NCBI GenBank assembly: GCA_905221605.1
Contig: CAJNDS010000401.1
Span: forward strand, 1 to 37,500
Reading direction: 5' to 3'
Source of the DNA: Symbiodinium natans
Taxonomy: Eukaryota; Sar; Dinophyceae; Suessiales; Symbiodiniaceae
Length of the DNA stretch: 37,500 bases
The notes beneath the pieces are model-generated. The model was not told the origin of the DNA, did no database searches, and saw only the letters and a program-made list of their open reading frames with translations. This document shows, in pieces, positions 19,287-27,515 of this stretch. Within the stretch, counting starts at the first letter, position 1; every line of letters starts with the position of its first letter. The position numbers and the translations under genes are program-made.

Positions 19287-20430
19287 TGCTCCTCATCTCT
19301 TCTGCTAAGGTTTGTATTCCTTGAAGCGTTTGCTGGTTGATTTCTGCAAGTCTCTGTAGTGCATCTTCCATTCCTTTGGCTGCTTCCAAGTTGCTGTACA
19401 CAAGCACAACAAGAAACATTGTCTTGTGCTGTCTCCTCACTTCTGCTCTTCTTCTCCTGCTTTTCCTTTTGGGCTCTTTCGCTCTCTTCGTTCTTTTCTG
19501 TACTGCTGTAAAGAACAATCGTGAGAAGTACGATAGGATGATCCAAGTAATCATTCCTAGAGGTGTTCCTGCGAAAACTACGAGATGAATTCCTTCAAAC
19601 ACTAAGCTGTGCACGACGTCGTGAAACTTCTTTTCTAGCTGTTCGAACTGTTCCTTGAAAGGGATCTTTTCTACATTGTGAAACTTTCCTTCTACTAGGC
19701 GCCTAGGAGCGTAGCCGGACTCAAGGCTCTCATTTTCTTCACTCATGTACATGTCGATGCTCCTAATCGTGTAGGCATTCATGAAGTCCTGGTTCACGGA
19801 GTACTTGTCGTAGTTCTTCTGAGAATGCGTATTGGGCTTTCCTGGGATGCTCGTCCACACAACCATCAACTCACTCTCGTCAATCTCGGCAATCACCTTT
19901 CTCCCACGTCTTTCTTCCTTGGAGGATCTGTCATCTCCAAGGGCAAGTTCATCCTTGGCTCTTCCGGGTCCAAGGGCCTGCCACGGATTCTCTTCGAAGC
20001 CATATCTTCCTGGAGTCATTCTCATCCCGCACAAAGTGGCGAGGCTCCCCAGGGCAAAACCAACCAGCAGCACTATGCCTGCTGCCATTCCGTAGCATCT
20101 CATGTTCCTCATCTTCACTTCCTGAATCGTGTATCGTTCAGGGAAGCAATTGAAGCAAGGGGCAAAGTCCCTCACTCTTCCACCAGCAACCGTCAGGTTC
20201 CTGATGTGACCACAACCTGGTTTGTGGTACCTTCTTCCTGCTCTTGTTGCTATCCGGACTGTGGGGAGGTACTCGAAGAACTCTCGGACTTCGACGTTCT
20301 TTTCCTGTTTCCACATTTGTATCATCCCACAGACGAGAGAAGCCATCATGGCTATGAGGACGATTCCTACTCCTGCTATGTGTAGCATCATCGCTGCCTC
20401 TGGTTCCTGGAACGGCAGCTCCGCTACCAT
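19111..20430 (-). CDS. Pre-Gag ORF: membrane segments plus Ada-like zinc motif
   Basis: A frame of 439 residues. The A of its ATG is the last base of the 5' LTR, and the next codons coincide with the primer-binding site. Hydrophobic segments lie at about 15-40, 113-135 and 276-308, so it is likely a membrane protein. Between the first two is YHKPGCGHIR...PCFNC (H69, C73, C92, C95). This resembles the YHxxxC...PCxxC pattern of the Ada-type metal-binding fold; that similarity is by eye. A strongly basic stretch follows at 311-335, then a helical segment (ALQRLAEINQQTLQGIQ). The last 60 or so residues are Gag N-terminus read out of frame. Such a module ahead of Gag is not part of a standard copia element; its function is unknown. 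Confidence 0.75.
   Translation of the reverse strand: MVAELPFQEPEAAMMLHIAGVGIVLIAMMASLVCGMIQMWKQEKNVEVREFFEYLPTVRIATRAGRRYHKPGCGHIRNLTVAGGRVRDFAPCFNCFPERYTIQEVKMRNMRCYGMAAGIVLLVGFALGSLATLCGMRMTPGRYGFEENPWQALGPGRAKDELALGDDRSSKEERRGRKVIAEIDESELMVVWTSIPGKPNTHSQKNYDKYSVNQDFMNAYTIRSIDMYMSEENESLESGYAPRRLVEGKFHNVEKIPFKEQFEQLEKKFHDVVHSLVFEGIHLVVFAGTPLGMITWIILSYFSRLFFTAVQKRTKRAKEPKRKSRRRRAEVRRQHKTMFLVVLVYSNLEAAKGMEDALQRLAEINQQTLQGIQTLAEEMRSSAAAGTARHSKLQQYTAGNSAAECRGTAHFASSTGNSSDNFRGDRKQPRESSEGKKAR
20418..20429 (-). promoter_or_regulatory. tRNA primer-binding site
   Basis: The coding strand reads TGGTAGCGGAGC directly after the 5' LTR. TGG is the complement of the tRNA CCA end. The sequence resembles the initiator-Met PBS used by many copia elements (TGGTATCAGAGC in plants), with differences expected for a different acceptor stem. 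Confidence 0.8.
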
Positions 20431-20608
20431 GTCAAAGATAGGGTCAATCTAAAGCTAACTGAAAAGCTGGGACACTCCGCACTTTTCCTGGGTTCGCTGC
20501 GGTGTGTGTCCTTGTTCGAGCCTGTCGTCGACAAGACGTTCCGAGGCTCTGGTGTGCATTCCACATGCACCTGGTGCACAGCTTCCTGTACTGCGTAGAT
20601 GTTTAACA
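20430..20608 (-). repeat. 5' LTR of the retrotransposon
   Basis: 179 bp, matching 10508-10686 at 178 positions. It should carry the promoter of the element; no TATA box is evident. Confidence 0.97.
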
Positions 20609-20935
20609 TAACCCCTTAACGTGCGCAGGGTCCATATAGGGTTTGGTTTAGGGTTTAGCCCAGACCTCTCTTTGTTGTCCGCTTGCGGGTTTTGCTGACT
20701 TTTTTGTTGGCATGCCGGACTCTGGCTGATGGTGTGCAAAAACAAAAACGGCTGCCTGGAACCGCCCGAGATCTGCCCCAATAATAATCCCTTACAGTCC
20801 CTTTATAACTGTACTACAATAGCCCCCCCAAAACCCTATTCTAATCATTAAGGCCCCATAGTATGCGTGAAGATCATGAAGTGGGACCCTCCGTAGCTTT
20901 CGATGCCAACAGCGTGAGCAGGTTCGGCCCAGAGG

Positions 20936-21947
20936 CGCCTCCAATCGCTTGATGAGATCGGCCTGACAGGTGCTGGGCAACGACTGCCTACTGCAGTAGA
21001 CTTCTTCTGGCCTCTCCAAAAACCAAGGAATACAAAAGGCCAAACTTCATAATTCCATATACTAGGTAAGGAAGCCCAAAAAGAAACAGTTCAACCATTG
21101 GCTAAGTAAGTCTTGCGCCCACGGCGCCTTATTTCCAGACACAGTCAGGCCAGCAGCACGGAGCTTCTCCTTGAGCTGCACCACCTTCTGCATGCAAGGA
21201 CGCCATATCCCCTTATAATAAAAGGACCCCCCAATAAGGTACCCCTAATATCGCAAACCACCATTTGAGTAAATCTTGTATATAGACCCCAAATAGTAGG
21301 ATCCCCTTATGATCAGGACCCCCCGATCAGGTACCCCCAATACCGTAAACCCCCCCATTTGAGTAAAAAACCTATGCAGAAAAGCAATGAGCCCCCACCA
21401 CACCGAAGTTCGAGCGAAGCCGCCGTGAACTTCTCCAAGTCTTCCTTGGCGTCATCCTTGGCTTCGTCTTTCACCTGGGGGATTTAGGGTTTCGGGTTTA
21501 GGGTTTAGGAAAATAAGGGATCCCCAACTTTGACCCCCAAATAGTAGGATTCCCTTATATAGTGGGGACTCCAAGAAGATAGCCCTAACTTCAGAAATCC
21601 CCACCTCCTCTTTTGCTTCTTCCTTAGCTGCTTCTGCTTTAACTTCCGACGGATCCTCCAAGATTGGGGGCACTGTTTGTCCTTCTACGACTAGAGGTCC
21701 ATGTACCTAAATAGGGAGTACTCGGGTCTTAAAGTACTTCCTATATGAAGTGGTTTATATTTCTTGTATCCCCAAAAGGACACCAGGTATGTACACTCAC
21801 CAAAGGAACCTTATATACACTCATAAACCCTGCTTCATATAGGCCTTTGGGGCCCAAGTATACAATGAGGTACCTGGACCCTTACGGAACCAAGATCCTT
21901 TCACTGGAATCAATGTTCAGGTCTTCGGAGAGCAAGCGCAGCACATC
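20936..21947 (-). CDS. SAP-domain protein, partial multi-exon gene
   Basis: Exons read on the minus strand: 21947-21905 (VLRLLSEDLNIDSS), 21672-21605 (acidic/Lys-rich, LEDPSEVKAEAAKEEAKEE), 21474 to about 21404 (VKDEAKDDAKEDLEKF), 21187-21128 (VVQLKEKLRAAGLTVSGNK) and 20962 to about 20936 (ADLIKRLEA). The last two join in phase across a GC-AG intron to give a classic SAP motif (LKxxLxxxGLxxSGNKxxLIxRL), a DNA/RNA-binding helix-turn-helix found in nuclear proteins. The GAG|GTGGGG and CAG|GTGAAAG boundaries join the second and third exons in phase. The ends of the gene are not found; the copia element starts 330 bp beyond the last exon. An alternative frame over 20850-20930 is also protein-like, so the 3' end is unresolved. 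Confidence 0.65.
21207..21600. repeat. Three related copies of an intron repeat
   Basis: Copies at about 21207-21270, 21280-21367 and 21531-21600 share CCCCAAATAGTAGGAT, CCCTTAT, GGACCCCCC and CCATTTGAGTAAA in the same order. They occupy different introns of the SAP-domain gene. Confidence 0.7.
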
Positions 21948-22008
21948 CTATCATTTCTTTCGAGTCGTGGAACTCATCAACGGACCCAGTGCGACTGGAA
22001 CACACCCA

Positions 22009-22071
22009 CCCTAAACCCTAAACCCTAAACCCTAAACCCTAAACCCTAAACCCTAAACCCTAAACCCCCCA
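22009..22071 (-). repeat. Telomere-type (CCCTAAA)n array
   Basis: About eight perfect heptamers in CCCTAAA orientation. It faces the TTTAGGG array at 22182-22317 across about 110 bases of spacer with no gene. Confidence 0.95.
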
Positions 22072-22181
22072 CCCTGAAGCTCCCCAACGGGTTTTGTTTT
22101 TCCCGGTGTGGCTTGTCTTTTGGTGAAGCTCGGCTTGGCGCGAGATTTGGCTTGGCTGGGGGGTTGGAAGTTCTTGCTTTG

Positions 22182-22317
22182 TTTAGGGTTTAGGGTTTTA
22201 GGGTTTAGGGTTTAGGGTTTAGGGTTTAGGGTTTAGGGTTTAGGGTTTAGGGTTTAGGGTTTAGGGTTTAGGGTTTAGGGTTTAGGGTTTAGGGTTTAGG
22301 GTTTAGGGTTTAGGGTT
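22182..22317 (+). repeat. Telomere-type (TTTAGGG)n array
   Basis: About 19 near-perfect heptamers directly before the duplicated block that starts with CAGCATCTCATG. Confidence 0.95.
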
Positions 22318-22921
22318 CAGCATCTCATGTCCAAGCCTTCACTAGTCAAGCAGCTTGTCAAGCGTTGGAAAAAAAAACCACCCACCCAAGAAACCCATAA
22401 CATTGAGAAAATACAAAGTTCATTCAATACATTTTCAGTAGGCTTATAGCTCAAAAGTCCGCCCAAAACCTAAAATCTAACTTTTTGGAAGCAAACTTTC
22501 CCTCTTAAGGGGGGTCGGAGTTGGAGGAAGCTCGGTTTGAGTCAAAAATCCAGAAAACGAGAGGCCACCCAGAACCGTCGACTTCAGTACTAAAAAAATC
22601 GCATTTTTAATTGGGACCCGGGCCGATCCTGGGGTCCCCCCTCATTTGGGGTGTTTTTGGAAGCAAACTTTCCCTCTCAAGGAGGGGTCAGAGTTTGAGG
22701 CCACGGGGGGTCTCCAAGACGATTTTGCCTTTAAAATTGAAAAACACGACCCCCCTTGACCAAAACTAGGCTGAAAAGGTCGCAGGGGTGGCCCGTCATC
22801 AGAATTGAGGGTTAAAAACCCTGAAACACCCTGAAAAACATTGGAAAAACTTAAAAAACAGGGAAAAACTTTGAAAAACCTTGACAGAACGTGACATCCT
22901 GAAGTTTTGGTCAAAAATCCA
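22318..22921. repeat. Duplicated block, copy 1
   Basis: This non-coding segment of about 600 bp is nearly identical to 24070-24656. Each copy contains an internal duplication of GGAAGCAAACTTTCCCTCT. No credible gene; open frames here are chance. Confidence 0.9.
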
Positions 22922-23950
22922 GGGCCCCCCCGGGTGGAAAAAAACCATTTGCCCACGAAGGGGGTCAGGGAAGGGGGTCAGGGTTTAGGGCCCCCCCGGG
23001 TGGAAAAAAACCATTTGGTCACGAAGGGGGTCAGGGTTTAGGGCCCCCCCGGGTGGAAAAAAACCATTTGGTCACGAAGGGGGTCAGGGTTTAGGGCCCC
23101 CCCGGGTGGAAAAAAACCATTTGGTCACGAAGGGGGTCAGGGTTTGGGCCCCCCCCGGGTGGAAAAAAACCATTTGGTCACGAAGGGGGTCAGGGTTTAG
23201 GGCCCCCCCCGGGTGGAAAAAAACCATTTGGTCACGCAGGGGGTCAGGGTTTAGGGCCCCCCCGGGTGGAAAAAAACCATTTGGTCACGAAGGGGGTCAG
23301 GGTTTAGGGCCCCCCCGGGTGGAAAAAAACCATTTGCCCACGAAGGGGGTCAGGGTTTAGGGCCCCCCCCCGGGTGGAAAAAACCATTTGCCCACGAAGG
23401 GGGTCAGGGTTTAGGGCCCCCCCGGGTGGAAAAAAACCATTTGCCCACGAAGGGGGTCAGGGTTTAGGGCCCCTCCGAATGGAAAAAAACCATTTGCCCA
23501 CGAAGGGGGTCAGGGTTTAGGGCCCCCCCCGGGTGGAAAAAAACCATTTGCCCACGAAGGGGGTCAGGGTTTAGGGCCCCCCCGGGTGGAAAAAAACCAT
23601 TTGCCCACGAAGGGGGTCAGGGTTTAGGGCCCCCCCGGGTGGAAAAAAACCATTTGCCCACGAAGGGGGTCAGGGTTTAGGGCCCCCCCGGGGGGAAAAA
23701 AACCATTTGCCCACGAAGGGGGTCAGGGTTTAGGGCCCCCCCGGGTGGAAAAAAACCATTTGCCCACGAAGGGGGTCAGGGTTTAGGGCCCCCCCCCCGG
23801 GTGGAAAAAGACCATTTGCCCACGAAGGGGGTCAGGGTTTAGGGCCCCCCCGGGTGGAAAAAAACCATTTGCCCACGAAGGGGGTCAGGGTTTAGGGCCC
23901 CCCCGGGTGGAAAAAAACCATTTGCCCACGAAGGGGGTCAGGGTTTAGGG
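22922..23950. repeat. 53-bp satellite, about 19 tandem copies
   Basis: The unit is GGG, then a run of 7-9 C, GGGTGGAAAAAAACCATTTG, then GTCACG or CCCACG, then AAGGGGGTCAGGGTTTA. The tail of each unit joined to the next resembles TTTAGGG. Copies with GTCACG form one block (about 22998-23300); those with CCCACG form the first copy and the block to the right. The C run varies in length. The open frame at 23106-23360 is a translation of the repeat. Confidence 0.97.
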
Positions 23951-24069
23951 CCCAAAGGCTCGGTTTTGATCAAAAATCCAGAAAACGAGAGCCCACCCAG
24001 AAGCGTCGATTTCAGTACTAAAAAATCGCATTTTGAGGGTTTAGGGTTTAGGGTTTAGGGTTTAGGGTT
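23951..24069 (+). repeat. Partial block plus short TTTAGGG array
   Basis: A 90-bp piece shared with the larger blocks (GCTCGGTTTTGATCAAAAAT...) is followed by five TTTAGGG units at about 24037-24069. These precede copy 2 of the block exactly as the long array precedes copy 1. Confidence 0.85.
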
Positions 24070-24656
24070 CAGCATCTCATGTCCAAGCCTTCACTAGTCA
24101 AGCAGCTTGTCAAGCGTTGGAAAAAAACCCCACCCACCCAAGAAACCCATAACATTGAGAAAATACAAAGTTCATTCAATACATTTTCAGTAGGCTTATA
24201 GCTCAAAAGTCCGCCCAAAACCTAAAATCTAACTTTTTGGAAGCAAACTTTCCCTCTTAAGGGGGGTCGGAGTTGGAGGAAGCTCAGTTTGAGTCAAAAA
24301 TCCAGAAAACGAGAGGCCACCCAGAGCCGTCGACTTCAGTACTAAAAAATCGCATTTTTAATTGGGACCCGGGCCGATCCTGGGGTCCCCCCTCATTTGG
24401 GGTGTTTTTGGAAGCAAACTTTCCCTCTCAAGGGGGGTCTCCAAGACGATTTTGCCTTTAAAATTGAAAGACCCCCCTTGACCAAAACTAGGCTGAAAAG
24501 GTCGCAGGGGTGGCCCGTCATCAGAATTGAGGGTTAAAAACCCTGAAACACCCTGAAAAACATTGGAAAAACTTACAAAACACGGAAAAACTTTGAAAAA
24601 CCTTGACAGAACGTGACATCCTGAAGCCGTGAAGCTCGGTTTTGGTCAAAAATCCA
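24070..24656. repeat. Duplicated block, copy 2
   Basis: Near-identical to 22318-22921, with a small internal deletion where copy 1 has GGGTCAGAGTTTGAGGCC. No gene. Confidence 0.9.
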
Positions 24657-24948
24657 GGGCCCCCCCGGGTGGAAAAAAACCATTTGCCCACGAAGGGGGT
24701 CAGGGTTTAGGGCCCAAAGGCTCGGTTTTGATCAAAAATCCAGAAAACGAGAGCCCACCCAGAAGCGTCGATTTCAGTACTAAAAAATCCATTTTGAACT
24801 GGGACCCGGGCCGATCCTGGGGTCCCCCTCATTTGGGGTGTTTTTGGAGGCACGGCCCAGGAAAAAAACCATTTGCCCACGAAGGGGGTCAGGGTTTAGG
24901 GCCCAGAAAAAAACCACATGCCCACGAAGGTCATTAGGGTTTAAATAT
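24657..24948. repeat. Scattered single copies of the 53-bp satellite and block fragments
   Basis: One full 53-bp unit at about 24657-24712, a block fragment at about 24711-24850, and two truncated satellite units at about 24858-24945. Confidence 0.85.
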
Positions 24949-24960
24949 ACATAGTAAAGA

Positions 24961-25159
24961 GGGTTTAGGGTTTAGGGTTTAGGGTTTAGGGTTTAGGGTT
25001 TAGGGTTTAGGGTTTAGGGTTTAGGGTTTAGGGTTAGGGTTTAGGGTTTAGGGTTTAGGGTGTAGGGTGTAGGGTGTAGGGTTTAGGTTTAGGGTTGAGG
25101 GTTGAGGGTTGAGTGTTGAGGGTTGAGGGTTTAGGCTTTAGGGTTTAGGGTTTAGGGTT
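24961..25159 (+). repeat. Telomere-type array with TGTAGGG and TTGAGGG variants
   Basis: Perfect TTTAGGG units on the left grade into homogenised variant runs (GTGTAGG, GTTGAGG), then return to TTTAGGG. Confidence 0.93.
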
Positions 25160-26090
25160 TGATACCGAGAAGGCCACATGCTTGGCGAATGTCCACATGA
25201 TGCTGGAAAGCCCTGTAGCCAGCAGCGACACCCGCACGACCATGGCTTCTGAGTCCGACCTGTTACGAAAGCCTAATTCCACCTTGACAAAGGTCGCGGG
25301 GGCTTTTCGAAGCTAGGAAATGAAGGTCAACCACTGAAGATGTTTTCGAGCAGAGCACGCGTAGCTTTCAGCGAGCGATTAACATACTGCGAGAGGTTCG
25401 AAACAAGCTACTACAAGCATCATCCGAGCACGTCACACGCAAGACCGAAAGACGAGGCAGCTGCTACGGCAACTTCAGCTACTGTACCCCGATGCCAAAG
25501 CTGCAAAGCCGGTACTTCGACCCTCAAAAAGAACATGACCATGTGACTCACGCCAAGCAAGTGAAGCTCTGATGCACTCTGTCCTTCCAGTAGATATCGT
25601 CCGGCAAGGTGGAATTCCGCATGGTGTCCGATGCGCTCTTGTTCACGCAAGCCCACGGCATGCCCGATCTCCTCCAAGAAGGTCTCAGGAAAGGCTGGGG
25701 TCAGGAGACGCGTCGAGGCCGAAATCCAGCAACGGAAGAGGAAACCACAGCAACATGGACAATCGTAAATCATCGCGCCTCCGCCTCACAAGGTGCATCC
25801 ACATCCTGGCTTGCACACGGTAGGCCCTTTGACAACCATCAACAATACCCTCGAAACAGGCCACGCCCGCGCACACACCGTAGTGCGTGGATTGGCCTGT
25901 TGGTTGAGCTTTCTGACTCATCTGCTATCCCTTTCTATTCCTTATACAATCCCGTACCATCCCTTACTATCCCTTACCATCCCTTGCGATACTCAAAGAT
26001 AGACCTTCCCTCACGCGAAGGAGCCGGTGAACGAAAGCTAGCATCGGCTGCGGCCCCACGGCAAAGGCTGCTGGGCATGATGAATGCAAA
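25160..26090. other. Spacer with one protein-like stretch of uncertain strand
   Basis: At 25545-25710 both strands are open and protein-like. The plus strand reads EFRMVSDALLFTQAHGMPDL after an AG|GTGG boundary; the minus strand reads PAFPETFLEEIGHAVGLREQ. I cannot decide which, if either, is an exon. A repeat of the type CCCTTACTATC lies at about 25925-25990. Confidence 0.3.
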
Positions 26091-26096
26091 GATATA

Positions 26097-26190
26097 TGTA
26101 TTCTATTCTATTCTATTCTGTTCTGTTCTGTTCTATTCTATTCTATTCTAGTCTATTCTATTCTAGTCTATTCTATTCTATTCTATTCCG
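26097..26190. repeat. (TTCTA)n pentanucleotide microsatellite
   Basis: Tandem TTCTA with TTCTG and TCTAG variants. Confidence 0.95.
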
Positions 26191-26493
26191 TTTTACCTAC
26201 ATACTTATGTATTTAGTTGAGGACAACGAAAGCAAGGACGCTAGCGACCTGGTTACACGGAATTACAGCCGCTGCCCCTCCTCCGATTAGATGTCTCTTC
26301 TTTTTGTTTGGTCTTCTCCACAGCCACCCAAAAAACTAGATTCAATACTGACCCCCCGCCATCCCCGCCTGAACCATTCCTGACCCACCCCCCGCCACCT
26401 CCCCACCCACTTTCCTCGAAAAATCAATTCCGGTCCCCCTGCTTGCAGAGACTAAACTCAGGCCCGGCCACGCTGGCTTTCGTGATTATACTA

Positions 26494-26740
26494 GAGGGAA
26501 GGAGAAGGAGAGAAAGAGAGAAAAAGAGAGAAAGAGAGAAAGAGAGAAAGATGGAAAGAGAGAAAGAGAGAAAAAGAGAGAGATAGAGAGAAAGAGAGAG
26601 AGAGAGAAAGAGACAGAAAGAGAGAAAGAGAGAAAGACAGAAAAAAGAGAGAAAGAGAGAAAAAAGAGAGAAAGAGAGAAAGAGAGAGAAAAAGAGAGAG
26701 AAAAAGAGAGAGAAAAAGAGAGAGAAAAAGAGAGAGAGAG
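26494..26740. repeat. Polypurine GAGAGAAA tract
   Basis: About 245 bases almost entirely A and G on the plus strand, built from GAGAGAAA-like units with very few pyrimidines. Translations are low complexity. Confidence 0.95.
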
Positions 26741-27243
26741 CGGGACGAAAACCAGACGAAAACCAGCTACACATGTTTAGCTTCCACGACTATTTGGTCC
26801 AAGCGGCAAGATCCATTGACATCCTCGCGAGAGCAACAAAGAAGTGCCCGATATGGTGTAACATCATGAACAGACCGTAGGAAAGCAGCCATCAAGCTGA
26901 CGTGCACAAGCAAACAAGCCCTAAACCCTAAACCCTAAATCAACAGCCCCTGACTTGTGGAAACTGCAGAGCGTACCTCGAGTCTTCTCGACACTCAAAC
27001 GTTGGGTGGGGTTCCTTCTTGGAGTGTGCCGGCAACAACCAGTAGTAAATTTGACCTCCACATCCCTAAAAACCCTAAAAAACCTTAAACCCCTGAACCT
27101 AAACCCTTAGCCCTAAGTCCTAGGTGGAAACGATCCCGCAGTTCGGAGTTTCCACAGATATTCTTTTCGAAGCCGAAAACCCTAAACCCTAGGTGAGGTT
27201 GCAACCACATGAGGGAAGTGATCGAAGTGCTGGGCCCGTCTTC
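26741..27243. other. Spacer with short CCCTAAA tracts
   Basis: Short CCCTAAA runs lie at about 26917-26938, 27063-27110 and 27176-27193. No gene recognised. Confidence 0.5.
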
Positions 27244-27504
27244 TCAGATCTCATATTCCAAGGGAGCCTCCAAGTGAGGCCTGAAAGCCTTGGAGATCGT
27301 CAACGAAGCGCCCTGATCGGAACAAATCGCTACAACCAAACCGCTCCCCCATGGTTCAACTGCCCTCTCCTCCATCTTGTGCTCCGCCACAGGTTCGGGC
27401 GAAGGCGCCGGAGCCGACATATCTGGCACCAGACCGACGTAAACATCAGTGAAGTGAAAGGCTTCTCGGTCTCTGCGATTTCTATGGCATGCCCCCTCGT
27501 ACAA
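27244..27504 (-). CDS. Possible terminal exon related to the 384-bp repeat
   Basis: The minus-strand frame has no ATG (first codon TTG) and ends ...HLEAPLEYEI and stop. Its middle, GLVPDMSAPAPSPEPVAEHK, resembles the segment LLPDIPAPVASTPDPVPEQP encoded once in each 384-bp repeat on the same strand. It could be the last exon of a gene whose internal exons were tandemly duplicated. No family is recognised and coding status is unproven. Confidence 0.3.
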   Translation of the reverse strand: MYEGACHRNRRDREAFHFTDVYVGLVPDMSAPAPSPEPVAEHKMEERAVEPWGSGLVVAICSDQGASLTISKAFRPHLEAPLEYEI

Positions 27505-27515
27505 AATATGACAAC

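Larger units (their letters stand above)
10508..20608 (-). mobile_element. Ty1/copia-order LTR retrotransposon, 10,101 bp, full length
   Basis: Two 179-bp direct repeats differing at one position bound the element; both run TG...CA. On the minus strand the order is 5' LTR, PBS, pre-Gag ORF, Gag, aspartic protease, integrase, RT-RNase H, polypurine tract, 3' LTR. Integrase before RT defines the copia (Pseudoviridae-like) order. The element is about twice the usual copia length because of extra modules at both ends of the coding region. The coding region is spread over five overlapping frames. No target-site duplication is visible: CTATA flanks the left side and TAACC the right. Near-identical LTRs imply a young insertion, whereas the broken frames suggest decay, sequence error or recoding. 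Confidence 0.95.

Noticed and set aside
22922-23950. CRISPR-like array
   Set aside because: The repeat is a head-to-tail satellite without unique spacers, in a eukaryotic context.
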